From assembly GCA_000828975.1 (NCBI GenBank), contig AP014683.1:62001-126000 (forward strand): a DNA stretch of 64,000 nucleotides. The letters run 5' to 3'. Numbering within the stretch: position 1 is the first letter of the stretch; every line of letters begins with the position of its first letter. Source of the stretch: Burkholderiales bacterium GJ-E10. GTDB taxonomy: Bacteria; Pseudomonadota; Gammaproteobacteria; Burkholderiales; Burkholderiaceae_F. Shown here in pieces: positions 1 to 9,618 of the stretch. A program made the position numbers and the translations under genes. Under the pieces are notes generated by a model. The model was not told where the DNA came from. It saw nothing but the letters and a program-made list of their open reading frames with translations, and did no database searches.

Positions 1-67
1 AAACGCATCGCCGCATGGCTGACATATTACCCGTCCTGAACGAGAACAAATAATCCATGTCATCGAC

Positions 68-1525
68 ATGGAAAATGGGAAGCAGAAAGTGGATGATCGA
101 GTCATAGATGCGGACGCCTGCGGGGCAGGCCGGTCGGGGCGTCCCAAGCGGGTGGACCTCCCGGACCGGGCCACGATAAGCCGTTTCGACCAGCCGGGTC
201 CGCGGTACACCTCATACCCGACGGCGGACCGGTTCGTCGAGTCGTTCGATGCCGATACGTACCGGCACTGGCTCGGCGTGCGCACGGCCGGCGTGCAGCG
301 GCCGATCTCCGTCTACATCCACATCCCGTTCTGCGATACGGTCTGCTATTACTGCGCCTGCAACAAGATCGCCACCAAGGATCGCGCCAAGGCGGCCGAG
401 TACCTCGGGTTCCTCGAGCGGGAAATCGACCTGGTCGCATCCGAGATCAAGGGGCGGGCGCGCATCGAGCAACTGCATCTCGGCGGCGGGACGCCGACTT
501 TTCTGAGCAACGAGCAACTGGAGCAGGTGCGCGACATGCTGCGCGCCCGCTTCGATCTCGCCGACCGCGGCGAATTCAGCATCGAGATCGATCCGCGCAG
601 CGCGCCCGGCGACAAGATCCGCACGCTGGCCGGACTCGGATTCAACCGCATGTCGGTCGGGGTCCAGGATTTCGATCCGGTCGTACAGCAGGCGGTGAAC
701 CGGGAGCAGAGCTTCGAGATCACGAAGGAGAGCGTCGATGCGGCGCGCGCCTCGGGGTTCAAATCGGTCAATCTCGACCTGATCTACGGCCTGCCCCACC
801 AGTCGAACGCGCGGTTCTCGAAGACCCTGGACCGGATCCTCGAGGTCGGCCCCGACCGCATTGCGCTCTACCACTACGCACACCTTCCGACCCGCTTCAA
901 GCCGCAGCGGCGCATCGCGGCCGAGGACCTGCCGTCGTCGCAGGAGAAGCTCACGATCATGATCGACGCGATCCGCCGGCTCGGCGCCGCCGGATACGAA
1001 TACATCGGCATGGACCATTTCGCGCGCGCGGATGACGATCTCGCCCGTGCGCAGCGCCACGGCTGCCTGCATCGCAATTTCCAGGGCTACAGCACCCGCC
1101 CGGATTGCGACCTGATCGGCTTCGGGGTGTCGGCGATCGGCAAGGTGGGCCCGACCTACGTCCAGAACGTCCGGACGCTCGACGAATACTACGAGTCCCT
1201 GCGTGCGGGGGTGCTGCCGGTGCAGCGTGGTATCCAGCTCGACTCGGACGACCTGGTGCGACGGGCCGTGATCATGGCGCTGATGTGCCAGTTCGAGGTC
1301 TCCAAGGAGGCGATCGCGGCCGCGCACCTGATCGATTTCAACGACTATTTCGCCGACGAGCTGCGGGATCTCGCCCCCTATCAGGATGCCGGGCTGGTCG
1401 AGAACACGAAGGAATGGGTGAGCGTCACCCCCAAGGGCAAGCTGCTCGTACGTGCGCTGGCGATGGTGTTCGACAAATACCTTCGCCACGACCAGCGCGC
1501 CCGGCCGTACTCGAAGATCGTGTAG
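68..1525 (+). CDS. hemN: Oxygen-independent coproporphyrinogen III oxidase (radical SAM)
   Basis: Converts coproporphyrinogen III to protoporphyrinogen IX without oxygen, in the cytoplasm, using S-adenosylmethionine and a [4Fe-4S] cluster. The 485-residue product has the radical-SAM cysteines C89, C93 and C96 plus the adjacent C98 typical of HemN, followed by a GGGTPTFL segment near residue 140 that helps bind SAM. It is slightly longer than the usual roughly 460 residues because of about 30 extra N-terminal residues, so the true start could lie downstream. No strong ribosome-binding site is visible before this ATG, and the promoter lies at or beyond the window edge. The other haem gene here, hemH, is far away at 38.4 kb. 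Confidence 0.93.
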   Translation: MENGKQKVDDRVIDADACGAGRSGRPKRVDLPDRATISRFDQPGPRYTSYPTADRFVESFDADTYRHWLGVRTAGVQRPISVYIHIPFCDTVCYYCACNKIATKDRAKAAEYLGFLEREIDLVASEIKGRARIEQLHLGGGTPTFLSNEQLEQVRDMLRARFDLADRGEFSIEIDPRSAPGDKIRTLAGLGFNRMSVGVQDFDPVVQQAVNREQSFEITKESVDAARASGFKSVNLDLIYGLPHQSNARFSKTLDRILEVGPDRIALYHYAHLPTRFKPQRRIAAEDLPSSQEKLTIMIDAIRRLGAAGYEYIGMDHFARADDDLARAQRHGCLHRNFQGYSTRPDCDLIGFGVSAIGKVGPTYVQNVRTLDEYYESLRAGVLPVQRGIQLDSDDLVRRAVIMALMCQFEVSKEAIAAAHLIDFNDYFADELRDLAPYQDAGLVENTKEWVSVTPKGKLLVRALAMVFDKYLRHDQRARPYSKIV

Positions 1526-1541
1526 CAGCGCCAAGGCGGTG

Positions 1542-1570
1542 CCGCGGGCGGACCGGGCGTCGGCCCGCGG
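1542..1570 (+). terminator. GC-rich hairpin after hemN
   Basis: An 8-bp inverted repeat, CCGCGGGC at 1542-1549 and GCCCGCGG at 1563-1570, sits 17 bases after the hemN stop. There is no T-run after it, so it may be a weak or Rho-assisted terminator or only an mRNA-stabilising stem. Confidence 0.3.
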
Positions 1571-1664
1571 GGACGGGGCCGATGCCTTGCATGTCCCCCT
1601 CCGGGTCCGCACGTATTCCCGCTATCATCCGCAGCAATTTCCGACCCATCCGGCCGCACCTGCG

Positions 1665-4304
1665 ATGAAAAGCTCCGAAATCCGCGAACGCTTCCTGCAA
1701 TTCTTCGTCTCGAAGGGGCATACCCGCGTTCGTGCCGCCTCGCTGATCCCCGCCAACGACCCCACGCTGTTGTTCACCAACTCCGGCATGGTGCAGTTCA
1801 AGGACGTCTTCACCGGTCGGGAAACCCGTCCCTACACCCGCGCGACCTCCTCGCAGAAGTCGCTGCGGGCGGGCGGCAAGCACAATGATCTGGAGAACGT
1901 CGGCTACACCGCGCGCCATCACACATTCTTCGAGATGCTGGGCAACTTCAGCTTTGGCGATTATTTCAAGCGCGACGCCATCGCCTACGCCTGGGAGTTG
2001 CTGACGACCGTCTACAAGCTGCCGGTGGATCGGTTGTGGGTCACGGTCTATCAGGATGACGACGAGGCCTTCGACATCTGGACGAAGGAGATCGGCGTGG
2101 CGCCGGAGCGCTGCATCCGGATCGGCGACAAACCCGGCGCCGGGCGCTACGTCTCGGACAACTTCTGGCAGATGGCCGACACCGGCCCCTGCGGTCCCTG
2201 TTCCGAGATTTTCTATGACCATGGCCCCGGGGTCGCGGGCGGTCTGCCGGGATCGGCCGATGCCGACGGCGATCGCTACATCGAGATCTGGAACCTGGTG
2301 TTCATGCAGTTCGACCGGGATGCCGAGGGCACGCTCACACCCTTGCCGCGTCCCTGCGTCGATACCGGGATGGGGCTGGAGCGCCTTTCCGCGGTGCTGC
2401 AGGGCGTGCACAGCAACTATGAGACGGACCTGTTCCGCAGCCTGATCGCGGCGGCGGCGCGTGCGACCGGCACCAAAGACCTCGCCGACAACTCGCTCAA
2501 GGTCATTGCCGACCATATCCGCGCATGCGCCTTCCTGGTCGCGGACGGCGTGATTCCCGGCAACGAGGGGCGCGGCTACGTCCTGCGCCGCATCATCCGG
2601 CGCGCGCTGCGGCACGGCTATCGCCTGGGCTGCCGGCAGCCCTTTTTCGCGACGCTGGTCGCGGATCTCGAGAAGGAAATGGGCGAGGCCTACCCGGAAC
2701 TCGGCGAGCAGCGAGAACGCATCGAATCCGTGCTGCGCCTCGAAGAGGAGCGTTTCGGCGAGACCCTCGAACACGGCATGAAGATCCTCCAGGAAGCCTT
2801 CACCCGCCTGCCGGCGTCGGGTGCGCAACTCGACGGCGAGACGGCCTTCCTGCTCTACGACACCTACGGCTTCCCGCTCGATCTCACGGCCGACGTGGCA
2901 AGGGAGCGTGGCGTCGGCGTCGATACCGAAGGCTTCGAGGCGGCGATGGAGCGCCAGCGTGCCCAGGCGCGCGCGCACGGCAAGTTCAAGTCGGCGCAGG
3001 AACTGCACTTCGAAGGCCGGCCTACGGCATTCGTCGGGTACGACGCGGCGGCCGCCGAGGCGCAGGTGCTCGCGCTCTTCCGCGACGGCGCGGCGGTGCC
3101 GGAGGTGGGCGATGGCGAGCATGCGATCGCGGTGCTCGACACGACGCCCTTCTATGCGGAGTCGGGCGGCCAGGTCGGCGACCGGGGCTGGATCGAGGCC
3201 GACGCGGCGCAGATGGCGATCGAGGACACCCAGCGCATCCAGCCCGGCGTGTTCGGGCATCATGGTGCGGTCCGCGGCGGCGCGCTGCGGGTCGGCGACC
3301 GCGTGCGGGTGCGGATCGACGGCGATCGCCGCGCACGCACGCGCGGCAATCATTCGGCGACCCATCTGATGCACGCCGCCTTGCGCAAGGTCCTGGGTGC
3401 CCACGTGCAGCAGAAGGGCTCGCACGTCGATGCCGCGCGCACGCGTTTCGATTTTTCCCACGACAAGCCGCTGACCCAGGACGAAATCGCGCAGGTCGAG
3501 CGGATCGTCAACGATGCGATCCGTGCCGACGTCGCCGTGTCCGCGCGCGAGATGGCCTACGACGACGCGATCCGCGCCGGCGCCCTGGCTTTCTTCGGCG
3601 ATAAGTACGGCGACCGCGTGCGCGTGATCGCCATGGGTGACGGGTCCGAGAGCCGCTCCACCGAGCTGTGCGGCGGCACCCACGTCCGGCGCACCGGCGA
3701 GATCGGCTTCTTCAAGATCGTCTCCGAGAGCGGCGTCGCCGCCGGGGTGCGCCGTGTCGAGGCGGTGACCGGCGCTGGTGCGCTGGAGGCGGTCCAGGAG
3801 ATGGACGCGCGCTTGAACGAGATCGCCGCCGCCGTTCGCAGCCCGGTGCCGGAAGCGGTGCAGCGCATTGGGCAGGTTCTCGAGCAGGTCAAGGCGCTGG
3901 AGAAGGAAGTCGCGCGCCTGAAGCAGAAGATGGCGGCCGGCCAGGGAGCGGATCTGGTTTCCCAGGCGGTCGAGATCGACGGCGTCCAGGTGCTCGCGGC
4001 CACGATCGAAGGGGTCGACGCCCGCCAGTTGCGCGACACCGTCGATCAGCTAAAGTCCAAGTTCGAGCGCGCGGCCATCGTGCTGGCCGCGGTCGGCGAT
4101 GGCAAGGTGCAACTCGTGGCCGGCGTCACCGCGACCGCGACGGGCAGGATCAAGGCCGGTGAACTGGTCAACTTCGTCGCCGTCCAGGTCGGCGGCAAAG
4201 GTGGCGGCCGTCCCGATCTGGCGATGGCGGGAGGCACCAACGCCCAGGCGCTGCCGCAGGCGCTGGCGCAGGTACCGGACTGGGTTCGGAAGCAGCTCAC
4301 CTGA
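1665..4304 (+). CDS. alaS: Alanine-tRNA ligase
   Basis: Charges tRNA-Ala and hydrolyses mischarged Ser- and Gly-tRNA-Ala. The 879-residue product has the full family length: an N-terminal class II synthetase domain beginning [13 protein letters not shown], the editing-domain zinc/substrate motif H563-X3-H567, the CGGTH motif at 669-673, and a C-terminal helical plus glycine-rich DHHA1-type domain. The ATG at 1665 is chosen because the conserved N-terminus starts there; in-frame extension upstream to 1452 would overlap hemN and is not conserved in character. A TusA-like gene follows 21 bases downstream and is probably co-transcribed. Confidence 0.97.
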   Translation: MKSSEIRERFLQFFVSKGHTRVRAASLIPANDPTLLFTNSGMVQFKDVFTGRETRPYTRATSSQKSLRAGGKHNDLENVGYTARHHTFFEMLGNFSFGDYFKRDAIAYAWELLTTVYKLPVDRLWVTVYQDDDEAFDIWTKEIGVAPERCIRIGDKPGAGRYVSDNFWQMADTGPCGPCSEIFYDHGPGVAGGLPGSADADGDRYIEIWNLVFMQFDRDAEGTLTPLPRPCVDTGMGLERLSAVLQGVHSNYETDLFRSLIAAAARATGTKDLADNSLKVIADHIRACAFLVADGVIPGNEGRGYVLRRIIRRALRHGYRLGCRQPFFATLVADLEKEMGEAYPELGEQRERIESVLRLEEERFGETLEHGMKILQEAFTRLPASGAQLDGETAFLLYDTYGFPLDLTADVARERGVGVDTEGFEAAMERQRAQARAHGKFKSAQELHFEGRPTAFVGYDAAAAEAQVLALFRDGAAVPEVGDGEHAIAVLDTTPFYAESGGQVGDRGWIEADAAQMAIEDTQRIQPGVFGHHGAVRGGALRVGDRVRVRIDGDRRARTRGNHSATHLMHAALRKVLGAHVQQKGSHVDAARTRFDFSHDKPLTQDEIAQVERIVNDAIRADVAVSAREMAYDDAIRAGALAFFGDKYGDRVRVIAMGDGSESRSTELCGGTHVRRTGEIGFFKIVSESGVAAGVRRVEAVTGAGALEAVQEMDARLNEIAAAVRSPVPEAVQRIGQVLEQVKALEKEVARLKQKMAAGQGADLVSQAVEIDGVQVLAATIEGVDARQLRDTVDQLKSKFERAAIVLAAVGDGKVQLVAGVTATATGRIKAGELVNFVAVQVGGKGGGRPDLAMAGGTNAQALPQALAQVPDWVRKQLT

Positions 4305-4325
4305 GCATCACCGGGAGCAATCCTC

Positions 4326-4580
4326 ATGAACGATCTCGCCGAACCGATCCCGCAGCACTTCGATCGCGAAGTCGATGCCCGCGGTCTGAGTTGTCCCCTG
4401 CCGATCCTGCGTGCCAAGAAGGCGCTCTCCGAAATGCAGAGCGGGGAGACCCTCAAGCTCATTTCCACCGATCCCGGTTCGACGCGTGATTTCCAGGCGT
4501 TCGCGCGCCAGACCGGCAATGCGCTGGTGGCGCAGACGTCGGACGGCAAAGAGTTCGTCCATTTTCTGCGGCGCCGCTGA
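4326..4580 (+). CDS. TusA-family sulfurtransferase
   Basis: Small 84-residue sulfur-carrier protein of the TusA/SirA family. The hallmark CPxP motif is C23-P-L-P, preceded by the typical V-D-A-R-G-L-S strand and followed by the helix ILRAKKALSEM. Members carry a persulfide on this cysteine and pass sulfur to tRNA thiolation, molybdenum cofactor or dissimilatory sulfur pathways. Which of these applies here cannot be told; the full TusBCDE relay is not in the window. It follows alaS closely on the same strand and ends 25 bases before the convergent CusC-like gene. Confidence 0.88.
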   Translation: MNDLAEPIPQHFDREVDARGLSCPLPILRAKKALSEMQSGETLKLISTDPGSTRDFQAFARQTGNALVAQTSDGKEFVHFLRRR

Positions 4581-4605
4581 ATTCGCGCCGTGGCCCGGCA
4601 CGGCG

Positions 4606-5955
4606 TCAAAGCCGTGTCGCGGCGATCGCGTCGACGTCGGCAGCCCGCGTGGCGGCGTCGAGGCGCAGATCGAGGAGCGTCTCCAGGGCCTTGATTCGCA
4701 GCCGTTCGATCCGCACCGGTTCGTCGCTCTCCGCCTCGTCTTGTGCGATGTCCGCGCGGGCGAAGTCGGCCATGCCCCGCAGGCGGGGAAGCAGGTCCTT
4801 TTCATAGAGGTCGATCTCGCGGGTGTCGGCGTCGAGTCGAACCAGGTCGGCGACGAGATCGGCGGCGATGCCGAGGCGCCGACTGCGCAACTGCGCCCGC
4901 GTCTTGCGCAGCCGGTCGCGGCTCTGGCGGATGGCCGCATCGATTCCCTGGTATGCCGCGATCGGAAACATGATTCCCGCCCCCGGGCTTTGCGTGGCAC
5001 CGTCGAGACCGGCAGCGACGGAAAGGGTGAAGTCCGGGAGATATTCGAGTCGGGCGCGTTCGATATCGAACCGGTCGGCACGGATTTCGCGGCGCAACCC
5101 GGCGAGTTCCGGGTTGCGCCGCACCGCCTGCGCCAGCAGGCGATCCATGCTCGCCTGCGGCGCAAGGTGGCGCGGAAACCGCTCGGGTACGCCCAGCGCG
5201 CGCCGTGCCGGGCGGCCGAGAATCCGGTTGAGGTTCGCGCGATCGGCGGGCAGCCGGGCGGATACGGCAACGATCCGGGCACGCAGCGCGGTGCGCTCAT
5301 CCTCGATCGACAGCGCGGTCGTCGCCGGTGTCGTCCCGGTCTCGATGCGCACCCGGGCGAAGGCATTGAGTTCGTCGAGCAGGCGCTCGTCCTGCTGCAG
5401 GAGGCGAAGCATCTCGGTGTCTGCGGTTAGCGTGTACCAGGCATCGAGCGTGTCCCGGCGCACGGCGAATTGCGCCCGGCGGTAGTCCCATCCCGCCGCG
5501 TACGCTCGTTGCAGCGCAGCGCGCGCCGCCGTGAGCGGCTTGATCGGCCACTCGATCGGTGCGCTGGACATGTTGGCCAACTGGAGCATCGTGTTGGCGG
5601 CGCTCGCCGTGCCGTTTTCGAGGCCGACGGTCGCTCCCAGCATGGGCACGGTCGGTTCGGTGCCCCGCTGCGGAATCTCCTCGATGGCGGCACGCCATTG
5701 CCAATATGCCGCCTCGACCTCGGGACTTTCGAGCAGGGCCCGGGAGACCAGCTGCTGTCGTGTCGGCACGGCCGGCAAGGACTGGGGATGGCGCCGCTGG
5801 GGCGGCTCGGCGAACTGCCGGCCCGCACGGTCCGCCTCCTGCCGCAATGCCGCTTCGCCGTGCGGCAGGAACGTGCAAGCCGCAATCATGACGGATGCGG
5901 CGAGTGCGAGCAGGATGTGCCGGACCCGTTTCCGTTGCCCCGATTCGCCGGTCAT
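4606..5955 (-). CDS. Outer-membrane efflux lipoprotein, CusC/TolC family
   Basis: Predicted 449-residue outer-membrane channel of a tripartite metal efflux pump. The N-terminus is a lipoprotein signal: basic residues 8-13, a hydrophobic stretch 14-26 and a lipobox cysteine at C27 after M-I-A-A. The rest is long alpha-helical hairpins with heptad-like spacing, as in TolC/CusC proteins. Its ATG overlaps the TGA of the upstream RND pump gene by four bases, so translation is coupled. It is the last gene of the minus-strand Cus-like operon. Sequence similarity to CusC is modest, so the call rests heavily on context and the lipoprotein/helical pattern. Confidence 0.85.
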   Translation of the reverse strand: MTGESGQRKRVRHILLALAASVMIAACTFLPHGEAALRQEADRAGRQFAEPPQRRHPQSLPAVPTRQQLVSRALLESPEVEAAYWQWRAAIEEIPQRGTEPTVPMLGATVGLENGTASAANTMLQLANMSSAPIEWPIKPLTAARAALQRAYAAGWDYRRAQFAVRRDTLDAWYTLTADTEMLRLLQQDERLLDELNAFARVRIETGTTPATTALSIEDERTALRARIVAVSARLPADRANLNRILGRPARRALGVPERFPRHLAPQASMDRLLAQAVRRNPELAGLRREIRADRFDIERARLEYLPDFTLSVAAGLDGATQSPGAGIMFPIAAYQGIDAAIRQSRDRLRKTRAQLRSRRLGIAADLVADLVRLDADTREIDLYEKDLLPRLRGMADFARADIAQDEAESDEPVRIERLRIKALETLLDLRLDAATRAADVDAIAATRL

Positions 5956-8900
5956 AGGTCGTCCTCCGAGTGCGGGTCGACGGGGGGCTTCGCGAGGACC
6001 GTGGCCGATGCAAACCGGTCGCGCAGCGTGTAGCCCTTCACCATGTAGTAGAGCGTCGGCAGGACCAGCAACTCCAGCAGGAAGCTGGTGATCAGCCCGC
6101 AGATCATGGGGAGAGCGAGGTGGCGCATCACGTCCGCGCCGGATCCCTGGACCCAGAGCAGCGGCGCCAGGCCCATCAGCGCTGCAGACACCGTCATGGT
6201 CTTGGGGCGGATGCGGCGAACCGTGCCGGTATGCACTGCTTCGAGCAGATCCGCGCGGCTGTTCAGGCGACCGCCTTCTTGCGCCTGCCGCAGGCTCACA
6301 TCCAGGTACACGAGGAGCACGAGACCCATCTCGGCGCTCAGACCGGCGACCGCGACGATGCCGACCCAGACCGCCACCGACAGTTCGTAGTGCATGAACC
6401 ACAATCCCCAGAACGCACCGACGAGTCCGAACGGCACCGCCAGCAGGACCCCGAGCGTACTGGCGAAATTTCCCGTCGCCAGAACCAGCAGAACCACGAT
6501 CCCCAGCAGCACGAGCGGCACCGCCATCAGAAGGCGTGCATTGGCGGCGCGGATCTGCTCGAACTGGCCGATCCATTCGTAGGTGTACCCGGCCGGCAGC
6601 GCAACCGTCCTTTCGATCGCGGCGTTGGCGCGGCGGACGTAACCGACCAGGTCCGGAACCTGCGTGGTGACGTTGATGTAGTTGACCGTGCGCGTGTCGT
6701 AACTGTCGATCTCCGGCGGGCCGGGGCTATAGCGGATGTCGGCGACCATGCCCAGCGGAATGCTGTTGCCGTCGGGCAAGGTGATCGGAATCTGCCGCAG
6801 GGCATCGGGGTGGTCGCGCAGATCGACCGGGTAACGGAGGTCGATCGGATAGCGCTCCACGCCGAGCACCATCGTTCCGATCCGGCTGCCGCCGATGGCG
6901 GTTTCGATCACGCGCTGCACCGCGCCGACGGTCAAGCCATAGCGTCCGGCCACTTCGCGGTGCACCGTGATGTCGAGATAGTGGCCGCCGAGGGTCTGGT
7001 TGGCGATCGCGCTCAGGGTGCCGCGTACCGGGGTGATGGCGGCGGCGATCTCGTTGGAGAGCGAGCCCAGCACCGACAGGCGAGGCCCGGTCACGCGAAT
7101 GCCGATCAGCGTCTTGCTGCCGCTGTTGACCATGTTGGTCCGATTGGCGATGGGCATGGTCCAGTACGCCGGCAGGCCGGGAAGGTTCAGCGCCTCGCTC
7201 AAGCCCTCGTGGTGGGCGCCGGAGGCGTCGACGTAGCCGTTTTCGAGGTCGGCGACGCCGATCCGGCGCGTATCCGGCCAGAAGGTGTTGCGGAACGGCC
7301 ATTGCGCCCAATGGGGCCAGCGCGCATAGAAGCGTGGGATCGCCACGGCGGGCCATTGGTCGCGTGGCTTCAGGTGGATGATGGTGTCGAGCATGCCGAG
7401 GCCGGCATCGTCCGTTGCCGTGTCCGCCCGGCCGGCCTGGCCGAACACGCTGGCCACTTCGGGAAACCGCTGGATGATCCGGTCGGTTTGCTGCACGATG
7501 GCGCGCGCCTCGGTGATGCCCAACCCGGGATAGGTCGTCGGCATGTATTCGAGATCGCCCTCCCAGAGCGGCGGGGTGAACTGCGTGCCCAGGTGCGACA
7601 GCGGCCAGATGATCGACAGGGTCAGCGCGGCGGCGATGGCGATCGTCGACCACCGGTGGGCGATTGCGAATCGGAAGGCCGGGGCGAACACTGCCTGGAG
7701 CGCGCGGTTGATCGGGTTGCGCTCTTCCGGAACGATGCCTTGTGGAACCGCGAGCATCAGCGTCAGTACGGCGGTGCCGATCGCGGCCGCCCAGCGATGC
7801 CGGGCCAGCAACGCGGAATGTCCGACCAGCACGAAGACCGCCGCGGCGGCCAGCGCCGCGAGCGCCGCGGCCAGCGCGACCTGCAATCGGCGCGGCCATT
7901 GCGCGGGGAACAGGCTGGGGCTGATGAAGTTCATCATCAGCACCGGGATCAGGGTGATGGACACCAGGGCCGCGGCCGCCATGGCGAAGGTGCTGGTCAG
8001 CGCAAGCGGGCTGAACATCCTGCCGCTTTCTCCCGGCAGCACGAAGATCGGCAGGAAGCTGAGCGTGAGGATCAAGAGGCTGAAGAAGAGGCTCGGAACG
8101 ACTTCGGCCGCGGCCTGCAGGATGAGGCTGCCGCGGTCCTGCGGCTTCTCGCCGTTCTGCACGCGTAGCGCCTCCGCGTTGAGATACTGATGGGCGTTTT
8201 CCACCGAGATGATCGCCGAGTCGACCACCACGCCGATCGCGATGGCAATGCCGCTCAAGCTCATGATGTTGGCGCTCACCCCCAGCAGTTTCAGCAGCGC
8301 AAGGCTGATCAGCATGCTCGTCGGAATGACGATGATGGCGATGAGGGCGCTGCGGCCGTGCAGCAGAAACGCGAGGCAGACCAGCGCCACCACGATCATT
8401 TCCTCCGTCAGGGTGTCGGAGAGTGTCGAGATCGCCCGGTCGATCAGGAGCGTGCGGTCATATCCGGTTTCGACGAGCACCCCCGCCGGAAGGCTGGATT
8501 CGATCCGGGCAATCTTCTTCTTGATGGCCTGCACGACCTGGTAGGTGTTGCCCTGGAAGCGGACGACGACGATGCCGCAGGCCGCTTCGCCCAGGCCGCT
8601 CCATTCGCAGATCCCCTGGCGTTGCTCGCCGCCGCGCTGCAGGGTCGCGACGTCGCGCAGCAGAATCGGCGTTCCGTTCCGTTCGCGGCCGACCGGAACG
8701 GCCCCAAGCTCCCGGAGATTCCGCAGGTAGCCGCGGCTACGCACCATGTAGCTCAGTTCGCTCCGCTCGATCACCGATCCGCCGACGTCGTTGTTGGAAT
8801 CGGCGATCGCCGTGCGAATCTGCTCGACCGAAAGGTGATTGGCGCGGATCCGATTTGGGTCGATGATCACCTGGTATTCGCGGACGAAGCCGCCCAGTGG

Positions 8901-9596
8901 CGCAACTTCGGATACGCCCGGTACGGCTTCGAGTTCGAACCGCACGAACCAGTCCTCCAGGGTCCGCAGTCCGCCAAGGTCGATGTCGGCCTTGGCCAGC
9001 GGTCTTCCGCCGATCGGACAGCTTCCGGGGTGCGGGAATCCTCGCACCCGCTTCAGCCGCGGGCGGACCGATTCGTCCGCGGCATCGGCCGACGCGTACC
9101 ATTTCCCGGTGGTGGGATCGTGCCAGATGCCGCGGGGGTGATCGGCGCAATACCAGCCCGCGATCAGCGCATATTGATAGGCCCAACCGACGCCGGTCGC
9201 GTCCGGACCGAGCTGTGGCGTGACGCCCCGCGGCAACTGCGTGCTCGCATGGTCGAGGTATTCCAGGACGCGGCTGCGCGCCCAATAGAGGTTCGTTCCC
9301 GGCTGGAAGGTCACGTGGATGAGCGAGTAGTCGAACATGCTCTCGCCGCGGATCGACTGCACCTTCGGCACGTCCAGCAGGGCCGTTTCGAGGGGATAGG
9401 TGACCTGATCCTGCACTACGTCGGGCGGTTCGCCCATGTAGTCGGTCAGGACCAGAACCTGCGTGTCGGAAAGGTCCGGCACGGCATCGAGCTTGCCGTG
9501 AAACGTCAACCAGGCGGAGACCGCGATGATCGTTGCGGCGAAAAGCAGGACCAGCCCGCGGTTCTTGATGGAAAGCGAGAGGATGTTTCGGATCAT
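5952..9596 (-). CDS. Heavy-metal efflux RND pump, CusA-like (copper/silver type)
   Basis: Inner-membrane, proton-driven pump of the HME-RND family, 1214 residues. Methionines matching the CusA triad (M573, M623, M672 in E. coli) are present at M685, M735 and M822, in contexts EYMPTTYPG, GMLDTIIHLKP and NRTNMVNSG, which supports monovalent Cu/Ag export. The TM4 proton-relay aspartate is D459 in VVVDSAI. The protein is about 170 residues longer than CusA. One insertion, about residues 145-203, lies in the first periplasmic loop and carries C150 and C193. A second, about 564-620, adds two hydrophobic stretches before the second half. It starts 22 bases after the CusB-like gene and overlaps the CusC-like gene. 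Confidence 0.92.
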   Translation of the reverse strand: MIRNILSLSIKNRGLVLLFAATIIAVSAWLTFHGKLDAVPDLSDTQVLVLTDYMGEPPDVVQDQVTYPLETALLDVPKVQSIRGESMFDYSLIHVTFQPGTNLYWARSRVLEYLDHASTQLPRGVTPQLGPDATGVGWAYQYALIAGWYCADHPRGIWHDPTTGKWYASADAADESVRPRLKRVRGFPHPGSCPIGGRPLAKADIDLGGLRTLEDWFVRFELEAVPGVSEVAPLGGFVREYQVIIDPNRIRANHLSVEQIRTAIADSNNDVGGSVIERSELSYMVRSRGYLRNLRELGAVPVGRERNGTPILLRDVATLQRGGEQRQGICEWSGLGEAACGIVVVRFQGNTYQVVQAIKKKIARIESSLPAGVLVETGYDRTLLIDRAISTLSDTLTEEMIVVALVCLAFLLHGRSALIAIIVIPTSMLISLALLKLLGVSANIMSLSGIAIAIGVVVDSAIISVENAHQYLNAEALRVQNGEKPQDRGSLILQAAAEVVPSLFFSLLILTLSFLPIFVLPGESGRMFSPLALTSTFAMAAAALVSITLIPVLMMNFISPSLFPAQWPRRLQVALAAALAALAAAAVFVLVGHSALLARHRWAAAIGTAVLTLMLAVPQGIVPEERNPINRALQAVFAPAFRFAIAHRWSTIAIAAALTLSIIWPLSHLGTQFTPPLWEGDLEYMPTTYPGLGITEARAIVQQTDRIIQRFPEVASVFGQAGRADTATDDAGLGMLDTIIHLKPRDQWPAVAIPRFYARWPHWAQWPFRNTFWPDTRRIGVADLENGYVDASGAHHEGLSEALNLPGLPAYWTMPIANRTNMVNSGSKTLIGIRVTGPRLSVLGSLSNEIAAAITPVRGTLSAIANQTLGGHYLDITVHREVAGRYGLTVGAVQRVIETAIGGSRIGTMVLGVERYPIDLRYPVDLRDHPDALRQIPITLPDGNSIPLGMVADIRYSPGPPEIDSYDTRTVNYINVTTQVPDLVGYVRRANAAIERTVALPAGYTYEWIGQFEQIRAANARLLMAVPLVLLGIVVLLVLATGNFASTLGVLLAVPFGLVGAFWGLWFMHYELSVAVWVGIVAVAGLSAEMGLVLLVYLDVSLRQAQEGGRLNSRADLLEAVHTGTVRRIRPKTMTVSAALMGLAPLLWVQGSGADVMRHLALPMICGLITSFLLELLVLPTLYYMVKGYTLRDRFASATVLAKPPVDPHSEDDL

Positions 9597-9618
9597 GGCG
9601 TACCCCGGCGGCAGGCGA

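Noticed and set aside
1425-3683. A minus-strand frame of about 750 codons opposite alaS
   Set aside because: Antisense to conserved AlaRS motifs; composition typical of shadow frames.
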